Below, piece after piece: positions 1-8,699 of a DNA stretch of 34,683 bases. Position 1 is the stretch's first letter, and every line of letters begins with the position of its first letter. Source of the DNA: Cyclobacteriaceae bacterium. Lineage in GTDB: Bacteria > Bacteroidota > Bacteroidia > Cytophagales > Cyclobacteriaceae. A program made the translations under genes and the position numbers. The stretch is from NCBI GenBank assembly GCA_022841475.1, contig JALHRJ010000047.1:1-34683 (forward strand), written 5' to 3'. The notes beneath the pieces were generated by a model. That model did no database searches. It was given only the letters and a program-made list of their open reading frames with translations, and had not been told where the DNA came from.

Positions 1-627
1 GGCTGTATTTTAGTTTTGATTGCCACTGGCTTTATCATCGGCAATCCACCGGCTATCATGACGAGTAAAGAAGCTTATTCCAGTTATTGGTTTGGAACAA
101 CTCGCTTTATCCATTTTGTTGCAGCCTATATTTTTCTGTTCAATTTTCTATTCCGCATCTATTGGGGTTTTGTAGGAAATAAATATGCCAGCTGGAAAAA
201 CTTTATTCCTACCAACCAGCAGTATTTCAGAGACATGTGGAACATCCTGAAGTCAGACATTTTCATGACCAAGGGATATAACATTCATACAATTGGCCAC
301 AATCGCCTTGCGGGATTTATCTATTTTCTAACCTTCATCGCTTTTGGAATCCAGTGTTTAACTGGCTTTGGATTATACTCTGCTATGAGTGATTGGTGGT
401 TACCAAATTTGTTCTCGTGGGTGCCCACACTTTTTGGTGGCGACTTTATGATGCGCACAATTCACCATTGGGCCATGTGGTTCTTCATTCTATTCACGGT
501 TGTTCATGTTTACCTCGTGTTTTATCATGACTATGTAGAAGGACATGGTGAAATTTCATCGATGGGTGGTGGTTGGAAATTTATCGAAGAGGAGACTTTC
601 CAAAAGAACGAAGAAAAAGAAAAGTAA
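1..627 (+). CDS. hyaC: [NiFe]-hydrogenase cytochrome b subunit (5' truncated)
   Basis: Membrane cytochrome b that carries electrons from the periplasmic [NiFe] hydrogenase into the quinone pool. The frame is open through base 1, so the start and probably the first membrane helix lie outside the window. About 208 residues are visible, with several hydrophobic helices and histidines placed as in HyaC/HupC haem ligands: FIHF near the start, TIGHNRLAGF in the middle, TIHHWAMWFF and VVHVYLVFYHDYVEGHGE near the end. The closing HGEISSMGGGWKF region is typical of the family. The maturation protease begins 5 bp after the stop, so this is the 3' end of an uptake hydrogenase operon whose structural subunits should lie just upstream. 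Family assignment is strong. Confidence 0.92.
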   Translation, partial: GCILVLIATGFIIGNPPAIMTSKEAYSSYWFGTTRFIHFVAAYIFLFNFLFRIYWGFVGNKYASWKNFIPTNQQYFRDMWNILKSDIFMTKGYNIHTIGHNRLAGFIYFLTFIAFGIQCLTGFGLYSAMSDWWLPNLFSWVPTLFGGDFMMRTIHHWAMWFFILFTVVHVYLVFYHDYVEGHGEISSMGGGWKFIEEETFQKNEEKEK

Positions 628-632
628 AGTCT

Positions 633-1112
633 ATGACTTCATCGCCTGTTTTAATTCTTGGCATTGGCAATTACCTGATGGGTGATGAAGGCCTGGGTGT
701 TCATGTTGCCAATCAGTTAAAAGAGGAACTGGAACCGGGTCTTGCCGACATTGTTGATGGCGGCACGGCCGGGTTTCAATTGATGGAATACCTAGAATCT
801 TATCCGCATGTGATTATGGTTGATGCCACGCTGGATGGAAAACCAGCGGGAACAATTCAATTAATAAAACCGCGCTTCTCAAAAGACTTTCCGAGTGCGA
901 TGAGCACACACGAAATCGGTTTGAAGGATTTGGTAGAAGGTTTAATGCTACTGGGAAAATTTCCCAACATTCATCTCTTTATCATGTCCATTGAAAAAGT
1001 GCAGCCGTTATCCACCGTGCTATCACCCGAAATAGAGAGCTCTTTAGAGGATTTGAAAGTTAAGATTGCTACTTTGGCTAAACAACTTGTTGCAGTACCC
1101 CAGCCCGTCTAG
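633..1112 (+). CDS. hyaD: Hydrogenase maturation endopeptidase, HyaD/HupD type
   Basis: Nickel-dependent protease that clips the C-terminal tail of the hydrogenase large subunit after metal-centre insertion. I chose ATG 633 (159 residues) because the protein then opens with the family signature VLILGIGNYLMGDEGLG. The longer frame from 573 would run through the end of the cytochrome gene and add a lysine/arginine-rich stretch unlike the family. The three nickel-sensing ligands of HybD/HyaD are recognisable as E19 (GDEG), D64 (MVDAT) and H93 (STHEIG). It is the last gene of the visible hydrogenase operon and is followed 2 bp later by the end of a convergent gene. No clear ribosome binding site is seen, as is usual in Bacteroidota. 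Confidence 0.93.
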   Translation: MTSSPVLILGIGNYLMGDEGLGVHVANQLKEELEPGLADIVDGGTAGFQLMEYLESYPHVIMVDATLDGKPAGTIQLIKPRFSKDFPSAMSTHEIGLKDLVEGLMLLGKFPNIHLFIMSIEKVQPLSTVLSPEIESSLEDLKVKIATLAKQLVAVPQPV

Positions 1113-1114
1113 AA

Positions 1115-1951
1115 TTACTTTCTAATCTTATCAAGATAGAGTTTTGAAGCTTGCTCCACCCACCGGTCGCGATCAATACGGCCCGGAAAGAATTTGATTG
1201 ATTCAGTGAGTTGTTTTATTGATTCTTCGGTGAGTTCGCTGATTTGCCGGAAACTGTAAATACCCAACGTGTTAAGTTTCTTCTCGATGCCGGGCCCAAT
1301 GCCATTGATTATTTTAAGGTCATCCTTTTCGTCAGCAATAATTTTGGCGCTGAGTTGCTTCTCTGTGACATCATTTGATTTTTTACTATCGCGCTTGCTC
1401 TTTTGTAATTCTTCAACTTCAGTCTGCAATTTTTGTCGGGTAACTTCCAGCAGAGTTGTCTCCTGCTTGCTTTGATCGAGTTGACTTTGAAGTGATTGCA
1501 CCAGCAGTTGAATCTGATTCAGCTCTTCTACGTGCGACCCTGCATTACGTGCCTCTTCCAATTCTGCCTTAAGTCGTTCGTTGTCGCGCGAAACCGTAAT
1601 AAAATCTTCGCGAAAAGTTTCGCGGGCACGCGCCAAAGTGTTTTCTGATTTTTGCGCCAGTTCTTGTACGTGCCGGTTGTTTGCCTTGAGTGCTTCGCGA
1701 TCCGCTAATAAATTCTGAATATCATGTTCTCTTTTGATTGCCTTGTCCTCACGCAGCATCCATGCAATGCCAAAGCCAATAAAAACTGAAATCAAAATCA
1801 TCAATAAAATCTCAGCAATAGCCCAGGCCGATTCGTGCGGATTTATATTGACGGGTTGAGTATCCAGACCCTTAACCCAAAACAAATACCAAAAGGCCGC
1901 CAGAAAGCACCAAACAAAAAATACCCCGACAAGAATGTAGACCGATCTCAT
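1115..1951 (-). CDS. Membrane coiled-coil protein with C-terminal helix-hairpin-helix domain
   Basis: A 278-residue protein of unknown function. Two hydrophobic segments are visible (about residues 4-27 and 44-66), followed by a long charged coiled coil (about 70-195) rich in E, Q, K and L. The last 70 residues contain DLKIINGIGPGIEKKLNTLGI, a helix-hairpin-helix motif of the kind found C-terminally in small Bacteroidota and proteobacterial proteins, sometimes annotated as complex I 41 kDa-like or as a fusion with ribosomal L21. A membrane anchor, coiled coil and HhH could tether nucleic acid or a protein partner to the envelope, but that is inference. It is convergent with hyaD and divergent from the PadR gene, sharing a 163 bp promoter region with it. 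Confidence 0.75.
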   Translation of the reverse strand: MRSVYILVGVFFVWCFLAAFWYLFWVKGLDTQPVNINPHESAWAIAEILLMILISVFIGFGIAWMLREDKAIKREHDIQNLLADREALKANNRHVQELAQKSENTLARARETFREDFITVSRDNERLKAELEEARNAGSHVEELNQIQLLVQSLQSQLDQSKQETTLLEVTRQKLQTEVEELQKSKRDSKKSNDVTEKQLSAKIIADEKDDLKIINGIGPGIEKKLNTLGIYSFRQISELTEESIKQLTESIKFFPGRIDRDRWVEQASKLYLDKIRK

Positions 1952-2084
1952 AGAAATGACCTGCGAAACTAATCAAAAGGGAGGATATGCTGAGCCTGGC
2001 TGTGTAATATCTGCTCCTCTCAATTTCAAATCAAAACATAAAAGTGTAATCCGGTGCAACCTGGGCAGGGCACAATGCGTCTAT

Positions 2085-2120
2085 ATGCATAATTCACTTA
2101 TGTATTAATCTTTTATGCAT
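2085..2120 (+). promoter_or_regulatory. Candidate PadR operator: three TTATGYAT half-sites
   Basis: ATGCATAA (2085-2092) and TTATGTAT (2098-2105) form an inverted repeat with one mismatch around a 5-bp spacer. A third half-site, TTATGCAT (2113-2120), overlaps the PadR start codon. PadR family proteins commonly repress their own operon through ATGT/ACAT-like palindromes, so autoregulation is the obvious reading, inferred from position and symmetry. Confidence 0.5.
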
Positions 2121-2447
2121 TCTCCTGAACTATTAAAAGGCACGCTGCAGACCATTCTTCTCAAGGTGTTGAAAGATCATGGCAAGATGTATGGCTACGA
2201 AATCACACAGCGGGTAAAAGAATTATCAGATGGCCGGATTCTGCTTACCGAGGGTGCTTTATATCCTTCGCTTCATAAACTGGAAGCCGAAGGTCTTTTG
2301 AAAACAGAAACGGTGATGATGGGCAAGCGTGTGCGCAAATATTATACACTTACACCGGTAGGAAAGAGTTTGGTGAAAGAGCGCGTGAGTGAGTTTGTTG
2401 ATTTTATCCGAACGATGGGGAATGTGTTACAGGTTGAACTCAATTAA
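2115..2447 (+). CDS. PadR family transcriptional regulator
   Basis: A 110-residue winged-helix repressor. The opening ELLKGTLQTILLKVL, the middle MYGYEITQRVKEL and the wing region LTEGALYPSLHKLEAEGLL are classic PadR signature stretches, and the protein has the short length of the PadR-s1 subfamily. It lies 26 bp upstream of a MacB-like permease on the same strand, a pairing seen repeatedly in Bacteroidota and Acidobacteria, so it most likely represses this two-gene operon in response to an unknown ligand or stress. Candidate operator half-sites lie directly upstream and over the start codon. Confidence 0.93.
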   Translation: MHSPELLKGTLQTILLKVLKDHGKMYGYEITQRVKELSDGRILLTEGALYPSLHKLEAEGLLKTETVMMGKRVRKYYTLTPVGKSLVKERVSEFVDFIRTMGNVLQVELN

Positions 2448-2473
2448 TAATTGACAATGTACAATTGACAATT

Positions 2474-5170
2474 ATGTTGACAGACGATCACATCAGTTAT
2501 ATTATCAAGGACTTGAATTACCGGGGCATTGTTGCCGAGGGAATCCAGGATGAACTGGTTGATCACATCTGTTCCGCTGTAGAAACAGAAATGGCCAGTG
2601 GCGTACGATTCATTGATGCCTATCATAAGATTTTAAAATCATTCGGGCACACCGCAGGTTTGCGCGAAACTCAAAAACAAACAATTCGATCAGAAAACTC
2701 AAAGCCAAAGGATATGTTAAAAAACTATTTTACTGTCGCGCTCCGAAATCTGCGGAAGCATAGTTTCTATTCATTTATCAACGTAGCCGGCCTTTCTATA
2801 GGACTAGCCATTTGTTTTATCATAATCCTATTTGTGATCAATGAAATCAGTTACGATAAACACTTCACCAATGCGGATCGGATCTATCGCGTAAAAAGCG
2901 AAATCAAATTCGGAGGCAATCATTACAACATGTTATACGCGCCACCGGTTATGGCAAATACCCTGGCATCCGAATATCCGGAAGTAGAAGCGGCTATCCG
3001 GTTTCGTGAGCGCGGTTCTTACCTGGTGAAAAGAAGTGTAGAAAATATTAAAGAAGATCATGTAATCTGGACTGACAAAGATTTTTTCAAGGTTTTCTCT
3101 GTTCCGGTACTTGCCGGTAATCCTGAAACCGCCTTGGCGGAACCTAATTCTATTGCCATCAGCGAAGCGATTGCCAATAAATATTTCCCCAATGAAAATG
3201 CACTCGGTCAAACGCTTATACTCGACAATAAAGAGAACATGAAAATTACGGCCATCTATAAAACCCTGCCGGCCAATACACATTTTCATTTCGATATTTT
3301 AATTGCGCTGGAAGGACTGGAAGAGGCCAAAAGACCCGTTTGGTACAGCAATAATTTTCAGACCTATATTCTTTTGCGCCCCGGAGCCGATGCGAAACAG
3401 TTGGAGAGCAAATTTCCGGACCTGATCGTAAAACATGTTATGCCGCAAATGGCTGAGTTGCTAGGCAACGATTTAACATTGGAAAAATTCATTGCAAGCG
3501 GAAACAAAATAGAATATGCCTTACAACCACTTCCCGATATTCACTTAAAAAGTTCTTTGCAGGGCGAGTTCGAACCTAACTTTGATATCGCCTATGTTTA
3601 TCTGTTTGTTGCTGTTGCTTTATTCATCCTGATTATCGCCTGCATCAACTTCATGAATCTCTCCACTGCGCGTTCTGCCAATCGCGCGAAAGAAGTAGGG
3701 ATACGAAAAGTGATGGGCTCGTTCCGGTCACACCTTATGCGTCAGTTTCTGACTGAGTCAATTTTATTGAGTTTCATCTCTATTGTGCTCGCTGTTATAA
3801 CCGCCTGGCTACTGCTTCCTTTCTTTAATGAACTTTCAGCCAGAACGCTTACTATTCCTTTTGAGCAGCCATCACTGTATGGAATTATTATACTTGCTGC
3901 CTTATTGGTTGGATTGCTGGCCGGTATTTATCCGTCTTTCTTCTTATCAGCATTTAAACCTGTAAGTGTGCTAAAAGGTCATGTTGCCTTGGGGATGAAG
4001 AGTGGGTTTATCAGAAGTGCGCTGGTGGTTTTTCAGTTTACTATTTCTATTTTCCTGGTCATCGGTACACTGGCGGTTAATCGACAACTCAATTACATCC
4101 AAAACAAAAAACTCGGTTTTAATAAAGATCAGGTGATTGTGATTGACGATGCCTATGCTTTGGGTACCAACCGAATTCCATTCAAAGAAGAAATCATGCG
4201 TAGCGGAAAAATGGAACACGCTACCATGACAGGATTTTTACCGGTAAGCGGTACCTGGCGCAGTGATAATCCCTGGTGGGTAGAGGGTCGCGATCCGGGC
4301 ATACAGGAAAATATGGTGAGCATCCAAAACTGGCGGGTTGATTACGATTACATTAATACCATGGGCATGAACATGAAAGAGGGTCGCGGTTTCTCTCTTG
4401 ATTTTCCATCCGATTCATCAGCGGTTATTATCAACGAAGCCGCTCTGAAGGCATTTAATTTTACGGGCGAAGTTATTGGTAGTAAAATCGCCACGTTTGG
4501 TGATAGTGGAAATGGTGAACCTGACCGCAATAAACAGATCTCCCTAACGGTGGTGGGTATTGTAGAAAATTTTCACTTCGAGTCGCTCAAGCAAAATGTT
4601 GGTCCGCTGATGATGGAGCTAAGCAAACGACCCGAGGGCCCAATCTCTTTTCGCTTTCAATCACAAAACACACAAGAGGTGATTCAACTTATCGAATCGA
4701 AATGGAAAGAAATGGCACCCGGCCAGCCCTTTACTTATTACTTTTTAGATGATCGCTTTGGTACTATGTATGCAGCCGAAACCCGGCTTGGAAGAATCTT
4801 TGCGGTCTTTTCAGTGCTCGCTGTATTGATTGCCTGCCTCGGTCTGTTTGCGTTAACCTCTTTCACAGCTGAGCAACGCACCAAAGAAATTGGAATAAGA
4901 AAAGTTTTAGGTGCCAGCATCAGCAGCATTGTTGTATTGCTATCTAAAGAATTGGGTAAGCTGGTGCTGATCGCCTTCGTATTAGCCGCACCGCTTGCGT
5001 GGTTTGGAATTGATTGGTGGTTGAAGGATTATACCTACAAGACGGAAATCGGTGTTGGATTATATCTCCTTGCGGGAATAGCTGCCTTGCTGATCGCCTG
5101 GTTAACCATGAGTTTTCAATCTTTCAAGGCAGCATCCAATGATCCGGTGAAATCATTACGGAGTGAATAG
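2474..5170 (+). CDS. MacB/FtsX-type ABC transporter permease with PadR-associated prefix domain
   Basis: An 898-residue inner-membrane permease. ATG 2474 is preferred over an in-frame TTG at 2465, which adds only three residues and lies inside a short repeat. The first 75 residues (ISYIIKDLNYRGI, then DELVDHICSAVE) resemble the cytosolic prefix domain known on permeases encoded beside PadR genes. Two complete MacB-like halves follow. Each has one helix, a periplasmic core domain and a three-helix FtsX block, with duplicated cytosolic signatures KEVGIRKVMGS and KEIGIRKVLGA. It ends with the family tail DPVKSLRSE. No ATPase gene is adjacent, so the nucleotide-binding partner must be encoded elsewhere. 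The substrate is unknown; relatives export peptides or lipids or act in envelope stress. A peptidase gene is convergent 15 bp downstream. Confidence 0.9.
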   Translation: MLTDDHISYIIKDLNYRGIVAEGIQDELVDHICSAVETEMASGVRFIDAYHKILKSFGHTAGLRETQKQTIRSENSKPKDMLKNYFTVALRNLRKHSFYSFINVAGLSIGLAICFIIILFVINEISYDKHFTNADRIYRVKSEIKFGGNHYNMLYAPPVMANTLASEYPEVEAAIRFRERGSYLVKRSVENIKEDHVIWTDKDFFKVFSVPVLAGNPETALAEPNSIAISEAIANKYFPNENALGQTLILDNKENMKITAIYKTLPANTHFHFDILIALEGLEEAKRPVWYSNNFQTYILLRPGADAKQLESKFPDLIVKHVMPQMAELLGNDLTLEKFIASGNKIEYALQPLPDIHLKSSLQGEFEPNFDIAYVYLFVAVALFILIIACINFMNLSTARSANRAKEVGIRKVMGSFRSHLMRQFLTESILLSFISIVLAVITAWLLLPFFNELSARTLTIPFEQPSLYGIIILAALLVGLLAGIYPSFFLSAFKPVSVLKGHVALGMKSGFIRSALVVFQFTISIFLVIGTLAVNRQLNYIQNKKLGFNKDQVIVIDDAYALGTNRIPFKEEIMRSGKMEHATMTGFLPVSGTWRSDNPWWVEGRDPGIQENMVSIQNWRVDYDYINTMGMNMKEGRGFSLDFPSDSSAVIINEAALKAFNFTGEVIGSKIATFGDSGNGEPDRNKQISLTVVGIVENFHFESLKQNVGPLMMELSKRPEGPISFRFQSQNTQEVIQLIESKWKEMAPGQPFTYYFLDDRFGTMYAAETRLGRIFAVFSVLAVLIACLGLFALTSFTAEQRTKEIGIRKVLGASISSIVVLLSKELGKLVLIAFVLAAPLAWFGIDWWLKDYTYKTEIGVGLYLLAGIAALLIAWLTMSFQSFKAASNDPVKSLRSE

Positions 5171-5185
5171 TTTCTTATACACTAA

Positions 5186-6625
5186 TTACTTTAAGTCTCG
5201 AATCAGATTCTCATAAAACCATAAAGCAGTTTTATAACTATCGAGACTTACGCGTTCATCAATACCATGAAACCCGATCGGGTCAATCATCGGGCTAAAT
5301 TTTATGATGTCTTTAGACACATCGTAAAAGTGACGGGAATCAGTAGCACCGATCATCAGGAAAGGAGCACTGATAGTTTGCGAAAAACTTTTCTTGATCG
5401 CGCCATCAATATTTTTATATCCACTCTTCGAAGCAGAGGTTACCGGAGTTGCCTCCGCGTTGATGTTGAGACGTTGGACCTTTACGCGTTCATCACCTAT
5501 TTTATTTTTAATTTCCTCAATCACAACTTCAGACAAATCGCCTGGTAATAGCCGCAGATTTACGGTTGCTTTTGCAACTGTAGGAATCACATTGTCTTTT
5601 ATTCCTGCATCAATGATGGTTGGTACCATGGTCGTACGAACCATGGCAGCACTCTGAGGAGATTTTTCATAGTTATTTATAATCAATCCCCTAAATAACC
5701 ATTGATTGGCAAAAGCCATTCTCTGAACAAACGGCATTTCCGGGCCTAAGTATTCCGTTCCTTCCAGCGTTGATCCTTTGAGTTCGGATGGAAAAGGTTT
5801 TGAACGCAGATTTACCAAGGCCTTAGATAAAATATCAATCGATGTTTCTTCTGCCGGCATGGAGGAATGGCCGCCTGCTTCCTCAACTGTAAGCTCAACT
5901 GATAAATAACCCTTTTCAGACGTGCCTAATAACGCCAGGGGTTTTGTAATACCCGGCATTTTATCAAGGGTAATTATTCCGCCTTCATCCAATACAAATT
6001 CTGCTTCTATGTTTCTGGATTTTAATAATGCTGCAGTTGTAATTGCCCCTTGGCCACCAATTTCTTCATCGTGACCAAATGAAAAATAAATGGTGCGCTC
6101 GGGTTGAAAGTTTTCTGTAAGTAATTTTTCTGCCGCCTCCATCATACTAATGAGATTAATCTTATCATCGGTAGTGCCACGCCCCCAGATGAAATTATCT
6201 TTGATCTCACCCGCAAAAGGATCAACCGTCCACATGCTTTTGGTAGCCTCCTCAATGGGAACTACATCCTGATGCGCCATCAGAATGACGGGTTTTAGTT
6301 GAGGATTTTTTCCTTCCCACTTGTAAAGCAGACTATAGCCGGCTAAGATTTCTCGCGTAAGCTTACTGTGAAAAGTAGGGTATGCGGTTTCCAGAAATTT
6401 CCGAAAGCCAATGAATTGTGATGAGTCGAATAACAAGGGATCTCCAAACGAAATGGTTTTGTAGCCAATCGCTTGTTGAAAGTGCTGAAGAGATTTCGCA
6501 TTGATTTCCGGTGCCGGCATTGCATTAACCTGAACCTGAAGTGATGGCATTCTAAATGTATTGACCAGGATCACCGTAATCAGCACCAGTATTCCGGCTA
6601 ACAGATAAAGAAAGAATTTTTTCAT
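5186..6625 (-). CDS. M20 family metallopeptidase, PM20D1/carboxypeptidase-S-like, membrane anchored
   Basis: A 479-residue zinc-dependent exopeptidase or aminoacylase. I start at the ATG giving MKKFFLYLLAGILV because it begins directly with an N-terminal hydrophobic segment (residues 3-22); a longer frame adds 23 residues with no such logic. The metal and catalytic signatures are all present: LMAHQDVVP (H118, D120), WGRGTTDDK (D153), GHDEEIGG (catalytic E187, metal E188), LDEGG (around D213) and ATDSRHF near the C-terminus for the last histidine. The length, WGRG and GHDEE motifs fit the carboxypeptidase S/PM20D1 branch, which hydrolyses or condenses N-acyl amino acids or dipeptides. The N-terminal helix suggests a periplasmic location. 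The specific substrate cannot be read from sequence. Confidence 0.9.
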   Translation of the reverse strand: MKKFFLYLLAGILVLITVILVNTFRMPSLQVQVNAMPAPEINAKSLQHFQQAIGYKTISFGDPLLFDSSQFIGFRKFLETAYPTFHSKLTREILAGYSLLYKWEGKNPQLKPVILMAHQDVVPIEEATKSMWTVDPFAGEIKDNFIWGRGTTDDKINLISMMEAAEKLLTENFQPERTIYFSFGHDEEIGGQGAITTAALLKSRNIEAEFVLDEGGIITLDKMPGITKPLALLGTSEKGYLSVELTVEEAGGHSSMPAEETSIDILSKALVNLRSKPFPSELKGSTLEGTEYLGPEMPFVQRMAFANQWLFRGLIINNYEKSPQSAAMVRTTMVPTIIDAGIKDNVIPTVAKATVNLRLLPGDLSEVVIEEIKNKIGDERVKVQRLNINAEATPVTSASKSGYKNIDGAIKKSFSQTISAPFLMIGATDSRHFYDVSKDIIKFSPMIDPIGFHGIDERVSLDSYKTALWFYENLIRDLK

Positions 6626-6764
6626 AGAACAATTAACCTTTATCGATGATGTGGATTTTAAGACATGAAGATACCAAATTCCACTAACCACCATTTCTAT
6701 TCGACAAAATTCATTCAGCGAACACGGTATTTATTTGCGCTTTAAATGGAACCAGATAAGATGA

Positions 6765-7940
6765 TCATTTCAGCAGCAATTCATAAAATTTATCCAGCGA
6801 TTTCCCGGCAGATTTCGTGATGGGACTTTCCGTTACCGTGCCCAGGTTGATACCAATAAATACGTAAAGATTCTGCTTCGGAAAATAATACAGATTGCAC
6901 CCTGCACCAAGACCTCCACCACTATGCCCATAGGCAACTTCACCTTGAAACAATGCATAATCCAACCCCAGTCCATAGGTTGGATTTCCCTTGCTGTCAT
7001 TTACCCACGTTTTCATTAAGTCAAGGGTTGCGGGCTTTAGCAACTGGCCTTCCATCAGGCCGCGTAAAAACTTTACAGCATCGGAAGGGGTGGCACCAAT
7101 GCCATCATCACCTATTAATGAAGCCACATTGTTACGTTGCATTTGCGAAACATTTTCAACGATGCTGTTGCTATGCCGATCCCAATACGAGTTTACCAGT
7201 TGTGGATATTCCGGATAGCTTGCATCGTTCCGATAAAAGGTACTTGTTAATCCTAATTGCTTGAAGATTACCTCTGAGAGAAAAACTGCATGGTCCCCTG
7301 TGATGGCGTCTGCAATAAGTGCAAGCAACAGATAGTTGGTATTTCGATATGAGAATTTACTGCCTGGCTCAAAGTCCAACGGTTTACCTTTTATATAATC
7401 AAGATATTCTTCTGACTTAAAGATATACTCCGGATGTTGCAAAAGTTTGGCAACATAATTTGTTTGAGAATTATACTCGGGAATGCCGGAAGTATGATTC
7501 AACAACATTTCAATGGTAATGCGATTTGCATCGGTAATGTATCGTGTGTATTTCTCGGGCAGGTAATTTGTCATAGGTGCCTGCAAATCAACTTTACCCT
7601 GTTCATACAATTTCAAAATACCTACTGCCATATAAGTCTTTGCAACACTCTGAAGATATTGCAGGTGGCAAACTTCCATCGGTGTATTGTTCTCAATCTT
7701 CGCAAGGCCTGCCGAATAAGCCCACCACCCTTCTTCAGAATATATTGCAACGGCTGCTCCCGGAACTCCATGTGTCACCAATTGATCAATGGCCGACTGA
7801 AGTTCTGTTGATCTGGAGTAGGTTGGATTTATTTGTTCTGTTGACGTACAGTTGATGATACTCAGATCCTGCATATAATTCGCACAACTGCTTGCTAGTA
7901 AAACAAGGACTGTAAAAACAATTATCTTTTTCATCATCAT
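6765..7940 (-). CDS. Class C beta-lactamase-like serine hydrolase, lipoprotein
   Basis: A 391-residue serine hydrolase of the beta-lactamase/DD-peptidase fold (S12-like). The N-terminus is a signal peptide ending in LLASSC with lipidation expected at C19, so the mature enzyme is probably membrane bound outside the cytoplasm. The three active-site motifs are visible: S98-V-A-K101, Y198-R-N200 and H339-S-G341. The overall length matches esterases and D-aminopeptidases of this family rather than a true secreted AmpC, so resistance should not be assumed. It lies 95 bp downstream of a small barrel-like protein on the same strand, an arrangement echoed at 15714-17283. Any of three clustered ATG codons could be the start. 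Confidence 0.9.
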   Translation of the reverse strand: MMMKKIIVFTVLVLLASSCANYMQDLSIINCTSTEQINPTYSRSTELQSAIDQLVTHGVPGAAVAIYSEEGWWAYSAGLAKIENNTPMEVCHLQYLQSVAKTYMAVGILKLYEQGKVDLQAPMTNYLPEKYTRYITDANRITIEMLLNHTSGIPEYNSQTNYVAKLLQHPEYIFKSEEYLDYIKGKPLDFEPGSKFSYRNTNYLLLALIADAITGDHAVFLSEVIFKQLGLTSTFYRNDASYPEYPQLVNSYWDRHSNSIVENVSQMQRNNVASLIGDDGIGATPSDAVKFLRGLMEGQLLKPATLDLMKTWVNDSKGNPTYGLGLDYALFQGEVAYGHSGGGLGAGCNLYYFPKQNLYVFIGINLGTVTESPITKSAGKSLDKFYELLLK

Positions 7941-8035
7941 ACTCTTCTTGATTAATTACTGAAATGAATACGCGAGCCAACCTGAATGAGGGTTTCCGGA
8001 ACAACAGGAATACTTTGATTATATCCGCTGATAAG

Positions 8036-8551
8036 CTAAAATTGGTAAGAGATGAATGGAGAAATATATGTCTTCTCCGAATAGGATTGATACCCTAATG
8101 AAATCCCAACAGGTAAGGTAAACATGCCTTTCCCTTTATGTCCGGCTGATTCCCAAACGCCCTTGCTTTGTTGAAAGGATTCCACCGGACGAAATGCATA
8201 CATGTAACCCGCTCCGCCTTTTAGTTCTGTATAAACCCCGGAAGCCATCGTGGGTCTCCACGCTGCCTGTGAATACAGCAATATTCCATTGCCTACCGTT
8301 TTGTTGTGATGCCAAGTTGCGCTAACCTGCTGCACCAGATTGCTTTTGCTGTTGTAGCTGAACTCAGTGCCCAACCCAAAGCCAATGTTTGAAAAGTTAG
8401 ACTTCATATCCTTAAAGGGCATGGAGAGGTTATGGAACTGAACCATGATAATAAGGGGAAAATTTCGATAGCCATGTTGATTGTCAGCCTGAGCATTCAC
8501 CGAAACTGCGAGGCTAATTGCGAAGAGCGTTAATAGGATTTTTAATCTCAT
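8036..8551 (-). CDS. Small exported beta-rich protein, probable outer-membrane type
   Basis: A 171-residue protein of unknown function. I start at the internal ATG giving MRLKILLTLFAISLAV, which begins a clean signal peptide ending near VNAQA; the longer frame adds ten residues before it. The mature part is rich in alternating aromatic and small residues and ends in ISYQF, a C-terminal phenylalanine typical of outer-membrane barrels. By eye it resembles the protein at 15714-16271: both have a W-R-x-T strand, a G-K/R-x-x-F-x-x-P then V-G motif and a closing aromatic strand. Both are followed on the same strand by a lipoprotein hydrolase. Membership in a common family is my inference from these motifs. 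Confidence 0.7.
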   Translation of the reverse strand: MRLKILLTLFAISLAVSVNAQADNQHGYRNFPLIIMVQFHNLSMPFKDMKSNFSNIGFGLGTEFSYNSKSNLVQQVSATWHHNKTVGNGILLYSQAAWRPTMASGVYTELKGGAGYMYAFRPVESFQQSKGVWESAGHKGKGMFTLPVGISLGYQSYSEKTYISPFISYQF

Positions 8552-8699
8552 ACGTAATGGTTGGTTTGCATAAAGTACCAAACAACTGAATGGTGTCCTT
8601 ACATGTTTTACCCTGCAAGTTTACGCGAACCTATTACCGATAGACGCTGAATTATAAGGATTCCCCCTGTAGTGTATCAGATTTTCCGTTGAGGTGCAA

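Noticed and set aside
573..632. Longer start for the hydrogenase maturation protease
   Set aside because: The extra residues are read from the cytochrome gene's own 3' end and do not match the family.
6765..7940. Antibiotic-resistance beta-lactamase
   Set aside because: Motifs fit the broad class C/DD-peptidase esterase group and it is a lipoprotein; nothing shows activity on beta-lactams.
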